Assembly: GCF_001680005.1 (NCBI RefSeq)
Contig: NC_033559.1
Coordinates: 1,550,001-1,614,000 of the forward strand
Direction: 5' to 3'
Length of the DNA stretch: 64,000 bases
DNA from: Plasmodium coatneyi
Taxonomy: Eukaryota > Apicomplexa > Aconoidasida > Haemosporida > Plasmodiidae
Position 1 is the stretch's first letter. Each line of letters opens with the position of its first letter. Made by a program: the position numbers and the translations under genes. This document shows, piece by piece, positions 43,716 through 54,803 of the stretch. The notes below the pieces were generated by a model. That model saw nothing but the letters and a program-made list of their open reading frames with translations. It did not search any database and was not told the DNA's origin.

Positions 43716-46583
43716 TTAGTAGTAAAAGTGCTGATAAAAAAGCATCGTCAACTCGTCGAGTTCTTCCTTGCCCACTCCGTTTTCCAAAGTGAGGAACTCC
43801 TCCTCTGCCTTCCGGATGTTTGCCATTTCTTCGGAAGGAATCAATTCAACCTTGTGCCGTCCAAGTGCAGCTGCAATGACGTAGATAATGGACTCGTATA
43901 TTATTTTTTTAAATGGTAACAGAGGCTTGCCAAAAGAAAATGTTTGGCAGACATTGAAAATAGTGGACGCAATCGGGTGGATGATTTTGGGCATATGCTG
44001 CGAAACATTTCGTAAGAATTCGTTTTTCCTATCCCGCTCCACTTCAGTTGGACACTTGGGGATGACAAAATCACTCCTCTGAAAATAGTAAACGGTATAC
44101 TTTGAGATGATGCCTGTGAGGATGTCCCAAAGGACTACATAAAGGGACATGTCTTCGTACGCGCTGCACTTTTCTGTGCTGTAGGTGTACTTATTTTGCC
44201 ACTTCACCTGCTGCACCCGTTTTTCGTCATCTGAGGATTCGCCCTCCTCCTCGATGGGATCTCCGGGACATTCCCCGTCCCTGCTTCCGCCGTATTCCCC
44301 TGCGAACAGGAACGGCGGCATGCATCTATTGAATGCCTCGTTGTACTGCTCGCTGATTTTTTCCTTCTTCTTTATCAACAGATTCTGCAGCTTCGTATTG
44401 TCCTCGTCAGTGTCCGAGGCTGGGGCGTTTTCGCCACCACCCGCGGTAGCGTTTTTGTCACCATACGAGGAAGTATCTTCGTTTCCGCCATCAGCCGAGG
44501 CATCATCATTCCTTTTTTCATCAACCGGGACAGTATCTTCTTTTTCCTTATCACTCTGGACAGTACGCTCCTTTTCTTCATCACCCAGGGCAGCGTCTTC
44601 CTCTTTACCTTCCATGCCGTCGCTTATGGCCCCCATGGCCTCGGCCTCATCGTCTTTAGGTGAATCCTCACCTTCATTGGCCTGGGAGATCCTCTCCATT
44701 GCCCTCCCTCTGCTGGGTGAGCTCAGCAAAACGATTCGCCTCCCTCTCCTCTCCCGGTCGTGCTTTAGGTTAATTTCACTCATCCGCTGCGCGGCGCATA
44801 CGCGAACATCACTCTCAGTCTTCTCTTGCATCGCTGCCTTCTTCTCCACCTGTTCAGCTTCCTTTTCCTCTGTTTGTTCTACCTTCTTCGCTTCCTTTAC
44901 CATTTCCGTCTTCTTCTTTTCTTCCGGTTCCTCCTCCTTCCCCTCGTAGTCAAACCCGATAACCTTGTTCGAATCGAAAAGTGTCTTCCCTAAGATGTCC
45001 TCAAAGAAGTGTTTACGGTTGGTAAAAATGCACTGTCTGACTTGTTCATACACCTCGGTTATTTCGCCATCAGAGGGATTCCTCTCACCTAAGGCTTCTT
45101 TGTATATCGTTCCTTCCACCTCCTTATCACTAGCGTATTGAGGTTTTACGGATAGTTCGTTGGTCCCTTCACCTGGCCCCCTCCTCATGGTTGTTTCGTC
45201 CCATTCTGGAGGTACACGGGGGTGAACATTCCCCTTATGCTCGTTCTCACCCGATAGGGAATCTTCACACAGAATGTCCCCACTAGGAGGACAATCCCCC
45301 CCTTGTGTAGTACCCACATGGCTGGTCTCCATGGAGGTCCCAGCCACACTACAGACATCCACCCGTTCGTTTCTGTAGTATTCAAACGTTTGGATGTCCT
45401 CATTAAATGTGACGTTTTTGCACTTATTGGCTTTTCCCTGTTCCCGTTTTGGACAACTATCCACCTTCCTGTTGGTGAGGCCTTTCTCTGCCTTCACTTG
45501 GTCATACCCTCCGAGTGATTCCTCCAAGGGAAGAATTACAATTTCATTTCCATCTCGCTCATTGGATGTTTCACCTAGTGCGTGGTTACTCACCATGTGG
45601 TTAGAGATGACCTCCCCATTGGAAGAATTTCCCTCTGGAGATTCCTCCGTTACTTTCTCTTCACTGTCTTCACATCCCTCTTGCTTTTCCACGATGATTG
45701 GAAAGAGGGCCTTCCTCAACTGATGGGTCTTCTGACTATCCCCATCCTTTACCGTTCTAATGGTGCATACTTTGCCCTCATCATTCGTTGATTCCTTCTT
45801 GTCTTCTCCATTTATGTCCGCCTTTCCCCCCCCGGGCTTCAGAAATATTTTGTTGCCCTGAATGTACACGAGCTCTAAATTGTTGAGAAGTACATTAATG
45901 TCGTGAAATTTAAAAATTGGGAAGAAGGTTAGGAACATGATGTATATTAACTGGCATTTGGTCTTAAGGTTGGTTTTCCCTTGCTTTCCCCCCTTGGCGT
46001 TATTCCCATTCTTTGCGATTTCCTTGAGCAGGTGCAGGTTGTAATTCATACAGCTGGCGGAACAGAACAAGTCGTAGTATTCCCTTAAATAAATGTTCTT
46101 ACTTTTCGCGTCTATTTTGTACTTGCCCTTGTTGGGGTTGTTTAGGAAGATATTGTCACACGCATAGAAGCCACACTTGTTGAAGCTCCTGCGGTTTATG
46201 CAGACGTCGATTAGGTTGCTCTTGGAGAAGTAGAGAACGATTAGGTTGTTCAGGAAGATCAGCAGATTTTTTATAAAAATGTCTTTGCTGGTTTTTATTT
46301 CGTTGTCTGCGTTTAGGTTTAGGCTCTCCCCTGAGCAGGGGCGATCTTCCTGGTGGTCACTCTGCACATCAGTACGGTGCTCATCGTCTACAACCGTGTT
46401 TATGTACGCGCTCACCTCCTCTACATTAAAAAAATCATCAAAGAATAGCTTCTCCTGTTTCTTCTTGGGAACCCTTATGTATATGAGCAACGTTTCGAGT
46501 TTCCGGTGGAAGATCTTTGCTAAGTTGTTCAGCTTTGCCTCCCTCTCAAGGAGGTTTTTCTTTTTCCTGATTTGTGCATTCAT
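43716..46583 (-). CDS. RPAP2/Rtr1-type zinc-finger protein, probable RNA polymerase II CTD phosphatase or assembly factor
   Basis: Single-exon frame of 955 aa from MNAQIRKKKNLL. Near residues 137-178 it has C-x4-C (KCGFYAC) and C-x3-C (LFCSASC), spaced by KYKIDAKSKNIYL. This matches the Rtr1/RPAP2 zinc domain, where a KYxI..KxxxVYD-like strand lies between the two cysteine pairs. Rtr1/RPAP2 acts on the Ser5-phosphorylated C-terminal domain of RNA polymerase II and in polymerase nuclear import. The N terminus forms a coiled helix. About residues 265-740 are an acidic, Lys/Glu-rich disordered insert typical of Plasmodium proteins, and the C terminus (from about 770) returns to a globular helical region (DMSLYVVLWDILTGIIS). 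It is much longer than yeast Rtr1 (about 226 aa). Confidence 0.75.
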   Translation of the reverse strand: MNAQIRKKKNLLEREAKLNNLAKIFHRKLETLLIYIRVPKKKQEKLFFDDFFNVEEVSAYINTVVDDEHRTDVQSDHQEDRPCSGESLNLNADNEIKTSKDIFIKNLLIFLNNLIVLYFSKSNLIDVCINRRSFNKCGFYACDNIFLNNPNKGKYKIDAKSKNIYLREYYDLFCSASCMNYNLHLLKEIAKNGNNAKGGKQGKTNLKTKCQLIYIMFLTFFPIFKFHDINVLLNNLELVYIQGNKIFLKPGGGKADINGEDKKESTNDEGKVCTIRTVKDGDSQKTHQLRKALFPIIVEKQEGCEDSEEKVTEESPEGNSSNGEVISNHMVSNHALGETSNERDGNEIVILPLEESLGGYDQVKAEKGLTNRKVDSCPKREQGKANKCKNVTFNEDIQTFEYYRNERVDVCSVAGTSMETSHVGTTQGGDCPPSGDILCEDSLSGENEHKGNVHPRVPPEWDETTMRRGPGEGTNELSVKPQYASDKEVEGTIYKEALGERNPSDGEITEVYEQVRQCIFTNRKHFFEDILGKTLFDSNKVIGFDYEGKEEEPEEKKKTEMVKEAKKVEQTEEKEAEQVEKKAAMQEKTESDVRVCAAQRMSEINLKHDRERRGRRIVLLSSPSRGRAMERISQANEGEDSPKDDEAEAMGAISDGMEGKEEDAALGDEEKERTVQSDKEKEDTVPVDEKRNDDASADGGNEDTSSYGDKNATAGGGENAPASDTDEDNTKLQNLLIKKKEKISEQYNEAFNRCMPPFLFAGEYGGSRDGECPGDPIEEEGESSDDEKRVQQVKWQNKYTYSTEKCSAYEDMSLYVVLWDILTGIISKYTVYYFQRSDFVIPKCPTEVERDRKNEFLRNVSQHMPKIIHPIASTIFNVCQTFSFGKPLLPFKKIIYESIIYVIAAALGRHKVELIPSEEMANIRKAEEEFLTLENGVGKEELDELTMLFYQHFYY

Positions 46584-48010
46584 TCTGTGTGAGTTGTCAG
46601 TGGGCAGCGGGTGGCAGGGTCAAATGTGGGCGACCCCTCACTCGACATGCCAAGCTATATTCATTCACGACATGTGTTACCTTATCACCCGGTTATAGTG
46701 GCTGCCCCCGAGAAGAGTTTGCCTCGCGGGGGACAGCAGTTCTGTAGTGACGCAGCCTTCAAGTGAAGGGACATCTCAAATGGGCATGCTACAATTTGGC
46801 AGATGGCGGGAAATAATTCTGACAGAAAAAAGAAAATAAATTTCCCAATAGGTGGGAAATAAAATTGACAAATGGTGGTCCAGTAATTGTGACCAATGGG
46901 GAAGGCAAAAAGTTGACGTAAAAAAAAAAAAAAAAAAAAAAAGGGCTGCATGCGGACGGTCGTTTTGTGGTCACGTACACGACCGCGATCAACCCATGTG
47001 GGAGCTTCACATGCGCGCTCCTATTTTTGGCACGCCAGCGTCGTAGGCGTTTTTCTGCATCGACATTCCGCTGGATGGATGAGCCCCCTGCGTGTAGAAC
47101 TCCGACCATGACTGTAGAAAGGTCCCCCTTCCTTGTTGGAATACTCCTGCAGTTCATCCAACGTACAGGGAAAAAAAAAAAAAAGGGTAAAGGCTGCCAC
47201 AACGCACCGTAGCACCTATGCATGGGGATGCCCGTTATTTTTTTGCTCTCTTTGTGTGACACTTGGGGCATTTCCCCCTTCTTCGCATGCCCATACATGT
47301 ATGCGAATAGGCACCATGTGGTACCGCAATGGGGTAATAACATCCATAATACATGAACTGCTTTTACCCCCCTGCACCCGGTGCACGTATCCCTGTGCCT
47401 AGAGCCATCCCGGAGGTTGCGCCCTACAAGGCGAGAGAAAAAAAAAAAAAATGTAACAGAGAAAGAATGATAAGGAAAAAAAAAACATGAACTTTGCTAT
47501 CTTAAAAAAAAAGAAAAAAATATATGAACTTTTCTATCTTAAAAAAATAAAAGAAATTAACGAACATTGCAACGCGCAGCAATCGTCAAAAGTAGATGGC
47601 ATAGAGACCCTGTGAGGAAGTTCCACATTCATTGTTTCTTTCCGACAGACGATCTTGCGGAAGAGAATTAACAAATCAGGAGGGGAACGCGGAGCAGCAA
47701 CTACTCCCGGGAGGAAAGTGTACCCTTGTAGATATTCCTACCCGTGTGAGTAGGCACATTTATGTTGTACATACGCATGGTATTCCAACTTCCGTATAGG
47801 GTGTCCCTCACCTCATTCCAGTGCTGCACAGTCTCAGGTGTGCCACAAGGAAATTCCCACCAGGCGCAGTTGGCCCGCAAGTTGACGGTGTGGCAGACCG
47901 AACTGTGATATATCGGTTGCGCTGTACGTATACACACGTAGGGAAGAGCTTCTTCCGCTCAGTTTTCCTTCCATCCCTCAGTGAGGCTACAGTCGTGAAG
48001 ATCACCAAAC
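46584..48010. promoter_or_regulatory. Divergent region between the RPAP2-like gene and CCT8
   Basis: 1.4 kb separating opposite start codons. It contains an A-run at 46920-46942 and A-runs near 47170, 47440 and 47510. The small frames on both strands are overlapping and unsupported. By position it holds both promoters. Confidence 0.4.
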
Positions 48011-49807
48011 ATGGTAAGTACTCCTTGGAGACGCACTAATATGTGGTGTTTCCCTCACCTTGAGCATGCGTAGAGCAAGTTGAGGGAACTCACGCAGGTT
48101 GGTCATCTCCCCCCTGCGGATGTGCCCACAAGTAGTTTTCCCCATAATGTCACTTCCTAATTGCGTTCCCTTCAGTTCGCGAACAAGCACGGATTCAACT
48201 CCGTCCTGAAGGACGGGTACCGCATCGTGAAGAACAACGAGGACGCCATCCTCAAGAACATTGAAGCGTGCAAGGAAATCTGTGGGATTATCCAAACGTC
48301 ACTTGGACCCAAGAGCATGAACAAGCTAATCATTAACCACATCAACAAGAAGGTGGTCTCCAGTGACTGCATCACTATCCTAAAGGACCTTGAGATAAAC
48401 CACCCGGTGGTTAACATATTGAGGAAGCTATCCGAGACGATGAACTATGAGTACGGAGATTTCACCAACTACGTTTTTACCTTAACAACAGAGATGCTGG
48501 ATAAAGCTAGCCATTTGATTCAGCAGGGATTCAACATCAATGACATTTTAACTGGGTTCATTTTAGGGTACAAAGAAATCGAAAGAATTATTTCTTCCGA
48601 ATTGGTTGCCTATAAAATGGAAAACTTCTCCGATGAGAAGGAAATTAAAAAGGTTATTAAATCCGTCATGGTTACTAAGAATCTGACGAACAACTTTGAC
48701 TTTATCACCACCCTGTTAGCTCAATGTATAGCTACGTTAATGCCAGAAGAGAAGGTGGAGCTTTTCGATGTAGACAATATCAGAATATCAAAGCTGAATG
48801 GAGGGAATTTAATCGATTCTCAGTTAATCATGGGGATGGTAATAACTAGAGACACACATGGGATCGTTAAGAGGAAAGAAAATGCCAACGTCATTGTGCT
48901 GAACTGTGGATTGGAAGCAGCCACGACGGAGACGAAAGGCACAGTACTACTGAACAACGCACAGGAGTTGCTCAACTTTACCAAAGGGGAGGAAGACCAA
49001 ATGAAGAAAATAATTGGAAATATAAAAAAGGAAGGAGTTGATGTGATCATTGTTAATGGAGCTATTTCGGACATCGCACAACATTTCTGTGACGCAGAAC
49101 AAATCATGACGTTGAAAATTCCATCTAAATTTGAGACCTTAAGATTATGTAAGCTTCTTAACATAACCTCTCTGGTCAAGTTAGGTGTCCCAAAACCGGA
49201 AGAGATCGGAAAGGCCTCCTCCATATATGTGTCTGAAATTGCCTCCAAAAAAGTAACCATCATTAATTCGATGAATAAAAAGGTTAGTACTATTATACTC
49301 AGGGGGGCCACGTATAACCTACTGGATGAAGTCGAACGGTGCATTCACGACGGGATCAACGCCATAAAAAATGCCATCAAGGGGAACACCTTCGTCTATG
49401 GTGGGGGTTGCATCGAAGTTCAGCTATGTGAGCATCTTAAAAAATACGCTCACCAGTTAAAGGGCGTGCACAACTACAGCGTTAAAGTTTTTGCAGAATC
49501 CTTCCTGGTCGTCCCACGGATCTTAGCCACCAACTGTGGGTACAATAGCACAGATGTCCTGAACCAACTCATTAATGAACACAACAAGGGGAACACCCAT
49601 ATGTGTGTGAATATAAACAAGGACTCCTTCATCACCTCTGCCAAGGATAACTGCATTTATGATAACCTCAAGTGCAAGAAGTATGCTATCGATTTGGCCA
49701 TGGATGCCCTGCAGACCATTCTTAAGATCGACCAGATTATCTTGGCCAAGCCCGCCGGCGGTCCTAAACCGCGCGACAAAAACCCGGACTACGACGACGC
49801 CTTCTAA
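48011..49807 (+). CDS. CCT8: T-complex protein 1 subunit theta (CCT8)
   Basis: Model join(48011..48013,48176..49807), 544 aa, close to human CCT8 (548). Exon 1 is only the ATG, followed directly by GTAAGT; exon 2 after TTCAG continues FANKHGFNSVLKDGYR. TCP-1 signatures: SLGPKSMNKLI (nucleotide-binding P-loop-like motif), SSDCITILKDLE in place of the usual NDGATIL-like motif, YEYGDFTNYV in place of GDGTN, apical-domain region about 200-370, GNTFVYGGGCIEVQL near 420, and the C-terminal AKPAGGPKPRDKNPDYDDAF. It is one of eight subunits of the cytosolic chaperonin that folds actin, tubulin and other clients. The catalytic Asp of the GD motif is kept, but Gly is replaced by Phe. Confidence 0.93.
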
Positions 49808-50272
49808 GTGGATGAGCGGTTACGCGTTGACCGGGGAAGCAGCGAAGTAGTGAAGTAGCGAAGCGATATTTCCAATCCGCTGAGCTACGCTTCTTATCCA
49901 CCCAGCTGGATAACTGCTCCTCCGGCCCGCCTACACCTTCGTGCCTACCACTCGACGAGGCGCCCCTTATCACGTGTACATTTTTACACAATTTGAAGGA
50001 AACTTAGGTTAAGTTTAGCACTAACCAACGTAGTGGAAAAAAAAAAAAAAAAAATATACATATATATATACACAACAGTAGCGCAACGCAATCGGGGCGA
50101 ACTAAAAATCGAATGCGGTGCTATATAAGCATGTACCGATAAAGACGGGGGCAATCCATTTGCCTTTCCTTTAATTAAGCAGTCTTTTGTGCATGGTTGG
50201 GAGTCCAATGGAGAGGAGAAAAAAAAAAAATACATCACATGGCGCAACGGTCATATATCACACCGCGTTGCG
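49808..50272. other. Convergent 3' spacer between CCT8 and SEC31
   Basis: 465 bp between two facing stop codons. It contains an A-run at 50037-50054 and an AT dinucleotide stretch. No gene. Both transcripts should end here. Confidence 0.5.
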
Positions 50273-53200
50273 TCAGCACTTTGGTATAATGCACTTGAGG
50301 CCCATAATCCTGCAAAAAAAAAAAAAAAAAAAAAATAGGAAAATAGGTAATCAGATGATTTCACACCCTTTGTTAGAGGTACGTTGAGGGGGGGAGAAAC
50401 CCACTGACACGCGCTACTACACAGTGCCACGCGTGGTGACCCTCTTACCATGACTTGTTGCTTCCATCCCACAAGTTCCTACTCAGGTCAACTATAATCT
50501 TGTTGGCTGCCCTGAAGTCATTCGCATTAAGTGCGTTAACCATATTTATGATGCTGTCATTTATTTGCTCATTAAACGACCCAGTGTCGAGTTTATCGAA
50601 CAGTTCGTGCACCTTGATTGAGATGTCTTCTGCCTTTTTCTTTATCGGCTCCTGTGACATGTACCCATTGAGGAAACTACTTATTGTCTTCTTAACATTG
50701 TCTATGTTGCTTCTTCCCATGAACACGCCCTTCTGTTCCTTCGTGGCGGTCTGTATCTTCTTGTTTTCGTTCGCCGTGGAGGTGGTCGTGGATCCGAGCT
50801 GCGCCGGGGGGGAGGATGCGTAGGAATCGTATTATGAAAGTGGAGTCGAAAAGCAGTGACGTGATTAATGTCGGTTAACCACCTCTCCCGTGCGTACCTG
50901 TTGGGTCGTCGTGGGGATTGGCCATGGGACCGGCATTCCGGGGGTGACAGTCAAAGCGCCCGCTATTGGGGATGTCGTGCTGAGACCTGCAAATGGGGGG
51001 GATACACACACACAAATGGAGAAGGTATGCGCTACAGGTTGACCGCTACACATATAGCAGTTCGCACCGCGTTACATGCACTGTTTTTCATGCGCCTAAC
51101 CTGATGAAGGGGGGCCACTTGACTGGCCGACCTTGCTCGTACTGTCCTGGAAAGAAGTGCCAAAACTATTCGGCTGCATGCCGGGAGGGCTCACTGCCCC
51201 TCCGTAAGGAGCCTGCTGATCCGTGCACTCCCTCTTGAGAAACGGTTGGCCAGAGTTATCCTGCTGGAAGGACATACTATTCAGATTAGACGGATTAGAG
51301 GAGACGGACAGATTTCTATTTGCGGGTGGGACAGGTGCGATATTTTGCATGGAGGGGAAACTACGGTTGTTTATTTGGTTCGCTTGTGAAGGTGTGGGAG
51401 CAGCAGGGGGGGGATTTCCACCGGGTTGAATTCGTCTCTGGTTGGCATAGGGTTGCGTGGAAAACATGGGTCCTCCTACTGGACCTCCGGTTGGTGTGGT
51501 CTGCTTCTGATTATCCTGCTCTGATTTGATCCCCTGTGGTGCGCTAAAATTTGATAGGTTCGACATGGAAGCGTAGGAAGGGGGGGAGGTACCAATTGGA
51601 CATGTACTGGAGGGTGGTGGTGGTCCTGGGGGGGGCATCATGTATGATGAAGACATAGTGCTAATGGATGGAGGCTTCACTGGATTGACGTTCCCTAGAG
51701 GAAAATTCTTAGAAGATGTGCTTGTGAAGGATGCGCGTTGGGGTGGAGGGGCACCTATAACATGTGTATTAAATTTGTTGGACGGCATGGAAGAGTAACC
51801 CATGTGAGTGGAATGCGAAGGTGAGGACTGCATGGGCATTTGCCCTGGCATCGGAGGGGGGACAATCATGGAGGTGGCACTCTTAGTGGGGGAAAAGACC
51901 TTGGACTGAGTAGAATTCAAACTACCACCCATGACATTGGACTTAAATTGTGGGTTCTGATTACACTGCTGATAATTTTGGTTAAGCATACCACCCACAA
52001 TTGTCGATTTTACATGTAACACTTGGAAAGGAGACATGGGAGGTTTGACTTGATGACACAGCATATGTGCACCACTGTTGAAAATACGGTCCCTCAGGAT
52101 TAGGCTCTCCTCAGTTTGATCTTCCTGCGTTAGACACAAGAACGTCATGGCAGCTTTCAATCGACCCGAATTGGCCAACAGCTCTGCGTACTGATTAATT
52201 TTCCTATTCATAATAGCATTGAACATTTCATGTTTTGTAGCCATTTTTAAGACGGTCATTTTTTCTACCATGTCTTGGAGTACATTGAGTAGAGAGTTTT
52301 GGGTCGATGGCATGTCATTCCAGATTTCTACCGTCTGATCAAAGTTAGATGCACATAGGTAGCAAATGGACGCTGCCCTTATGTCGAACTTTTCATTCTG
52401 CAACCTCTTAGCTAGTGTTTCACAGAGGTTATTAAAGTTGGCCTTATTTAATGCGTATGTGCATAGAATGGAGAGAGCTTCTCCCCAGGAGGAGAGATCG
52501 ATCTGTTGAACTAGCATCTCCAGCTGGTCGTCCAAAATGTAATTTAAGCTTCTCATAAAGGTACTGTTCTGTTTGTTAATGTATAAGGTTTTTGTTTTAT
52601 GCCAGAGTTGTTCACCTCCAAAGGAGGATAGGAATAAGGCATCTGCCATTCGGTTCTTGTGTAGACATAACTCTACTGCCGTTTCGATGTTTCCCACCAG
52701 GACACATTCCTTAATGATGGCCTCTATGCCGGAGTTCCAATTCGTTTTGTCATTCGTTTCATTCTTATCTTTGCTTCCGCCAAATACATCTTCATCTTCT
52801 TCATCATCGTCTGCCACTCCTCCAATCAAACTGGCAATTCTTCCCATTCCTTTTTTCTTCCCTTTATCCTTTTTGTCAACTTTATCTGCCTTCTGCTGGG
52901 ATTCCTGCGGTTGTTCCTTCTGTTGCTTCTCCGCTTGGTTGGTTTCCTCATTCTCTTTCCTCTCGCCGAGCTCTCTAAAAAACTTCTCCGGGTCGACATC
53001 GAATGATGAGTTGAAGTTTTGCAAGTTGTCTATTACCATGGGGGAGGCACCACCTGCACCAGCGGCTCCGGTGGGCAAAATGCTTGGGTCCATTCCTCCT
53101 GCTCCACCAGCCATATATCCACCATTCATATGTGTATAGTTTGCTGCCCCTGGCATTAATCCCGCCGCGGAGGGATCCATCATGCTATCTGGAGCGAGCA

Positions 53201-54803
53201 CATTGGAGGTAGAGTTTTTGGCTAACATTTTTTCCTTCTCCTCTTCAGCCAATTTGTTAAAAATAAAACCTGGTTTCTTTCCCGTGCTGTCTTCAATTTT
53301 CTGTACAATTTCGTTCATGTCATAACCGAGATGCTTAACAATTCCTTCCTTCTGTGACGTGCACAGGAGTTGCAAAATCCTCCAGGTCAGCTTCTCATAC
53401 TCGTCCTCCGTGTTGGCTATTTTACTTTCGCAAAACTCGAAGTAGTTCCCGCTGGCAATGTACTTTTCGAATTTGTCTGCCTCGGAAATGAGCTCCAATT
53501 CGGTGGAATAAATGTGGCACTTGATGGGGAACTTACCTTCAGCGGCAACACTGCCAACGGAGCTGACACCGCTAATGTCTGTTCCATCCGATGGTCCCTG
53601 CTTGGTGGGTTCCACCCCCGTGGTGTTATCAAAGCAGCAGATCTTCCCGCCGAACCCGAAGGTAATCCCCGCGTCCTTCCTGTAAAAATTGGGGACATAC
53701 TTGCTAGTCATCTTCATCCCATTGTTAATCGAATTTATTTGAATGGTATCCATATTCGTAGCGGAAGCAAACATGTCTGGAATGAAGGGAGACCACTTGG
53801 AGTAAATATTATTGGCAGAGTTGTTCACCTCGTTGTAAACGTCAAAGTTGTTGTTGCTTAGGTACCAGCATTTCGTTGTGTCCTTCCCGGAAGAAATCAA
53901 CAAATTAGTGTCAATGCTGCTGAAGCTTATGTCGTTGATCCCTTTCGAATGTCCTATAATTTCCTTGATGGGGTAATTTGCGTTTCTCAAATCCCAGAGT
54001 TGTAAGCAGGGGCTCTTCTCATCGTCATAGGCAACTAAAATTTGGGTTGGTTGATTAGCTAGCCATGCGAGCGATGAAGTTTTTGTTCTACTGTGTGGAT
54101 CCCTAAAACTGACAGCGGCTTTTTTTATTTTCAAATCCCAGATGACCGTGTTGCCATTGTTTGAGGAGGTAGCCAAAATGTGTGACACTTTCTTGTTCCA
54201 ATTCAGACACGTAATTTTTTGTAAATTATTTTTGTCCAAATAAGGATCATACGAAGTTGGGGAGTAAATATTTTCAATGTCTGTGATGAATAGCTGCCCA
54301 TCATTTCCTCCTGTTGCTATTAAATGGTTCTTGTGTTTATTACACTCCAGACAATTTATGGACCCTTCATGCACATTTGCCTTGCTCAGTATAAACTGTT
54401 CGTGGGTTGGTTTTTCTGCAAACAAATTTTGTGCATTCAATAGAATTACATCTCCATTGGTTAGTCCACCAACTATTATTCCCTTCCGCAACTCATATTC
54501 ACCTTCCGACTCGAGGAAGTTACTACTGTTTATCCATTCGAAGCTAGTCACATACTCATTGGTACCTTTCTTCTTTCCACTTTTTTCACTTTTCAGTGCC
54601 TCCTCAAAGTTTAGCTTACTCACTATTTCTAAGTTTCTACCATCGCTATTTAGGTTAATATCCAGCAGGTACACGTAGTTGTTTAGGTTGCTTCCGTTGG
54701 AGTAGAGGAGGTTGTGCGAGGTGAAACAGGTCAGGTAGTTCTTGTGCTCCTTAAAGGGGCACCAGTCGAAGTTGCCGCTGATGTTGATGCTTTTCAGCGC
54801 CAT
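50273..54803 (-). CDS. SEC31: SEC31, outer-coat subunit of COPII vesicles
   Basis: Minus-strand exons 51101..54803, 50898..50986, 50449..50798 and 50273..50309; phases 1/0/2; 1,392 aa. The N terminus (about 1-330) is a WD40 propeller (FDWCPFKEHKNYLTC, CLNWNKKVSHILATSSNNG, SSLAWLANQPTQILVAYDD, ISSGKDTTKCWYL). A helical solenoid with the characteristic CVLVGNIETAVELCLHKNRMADALFL follows near 690-720. About 900-1,260 is Pro/Gln/Asn/Met-rich, the segment that in Sec31 contacts Sec23-Sar1. The small 3' exons add a PWPIP stretch and a C-terminal helical domain (SISIKVHELFDKLDTGSF type). SEC31 forms the cage with SEC13 during export from the endoplasmic reticulum. The last exon of 11 residues rests on one acceptor after a T-run. 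Confidence 0.93.

Noticed and set aside
44185..44949. 254-aa Ser/Phe-rich frame on the plus strand
   Set aside because: Antisense shadow of the RPAP2-like gene; composition mirrors its Glu/Lys-rich insert.
52573..53139. 188-aa plus-strand frame
   Set aside because: Lies wholly antisense to SEC31, has repetitive Ser/Phe composition and no independent support.
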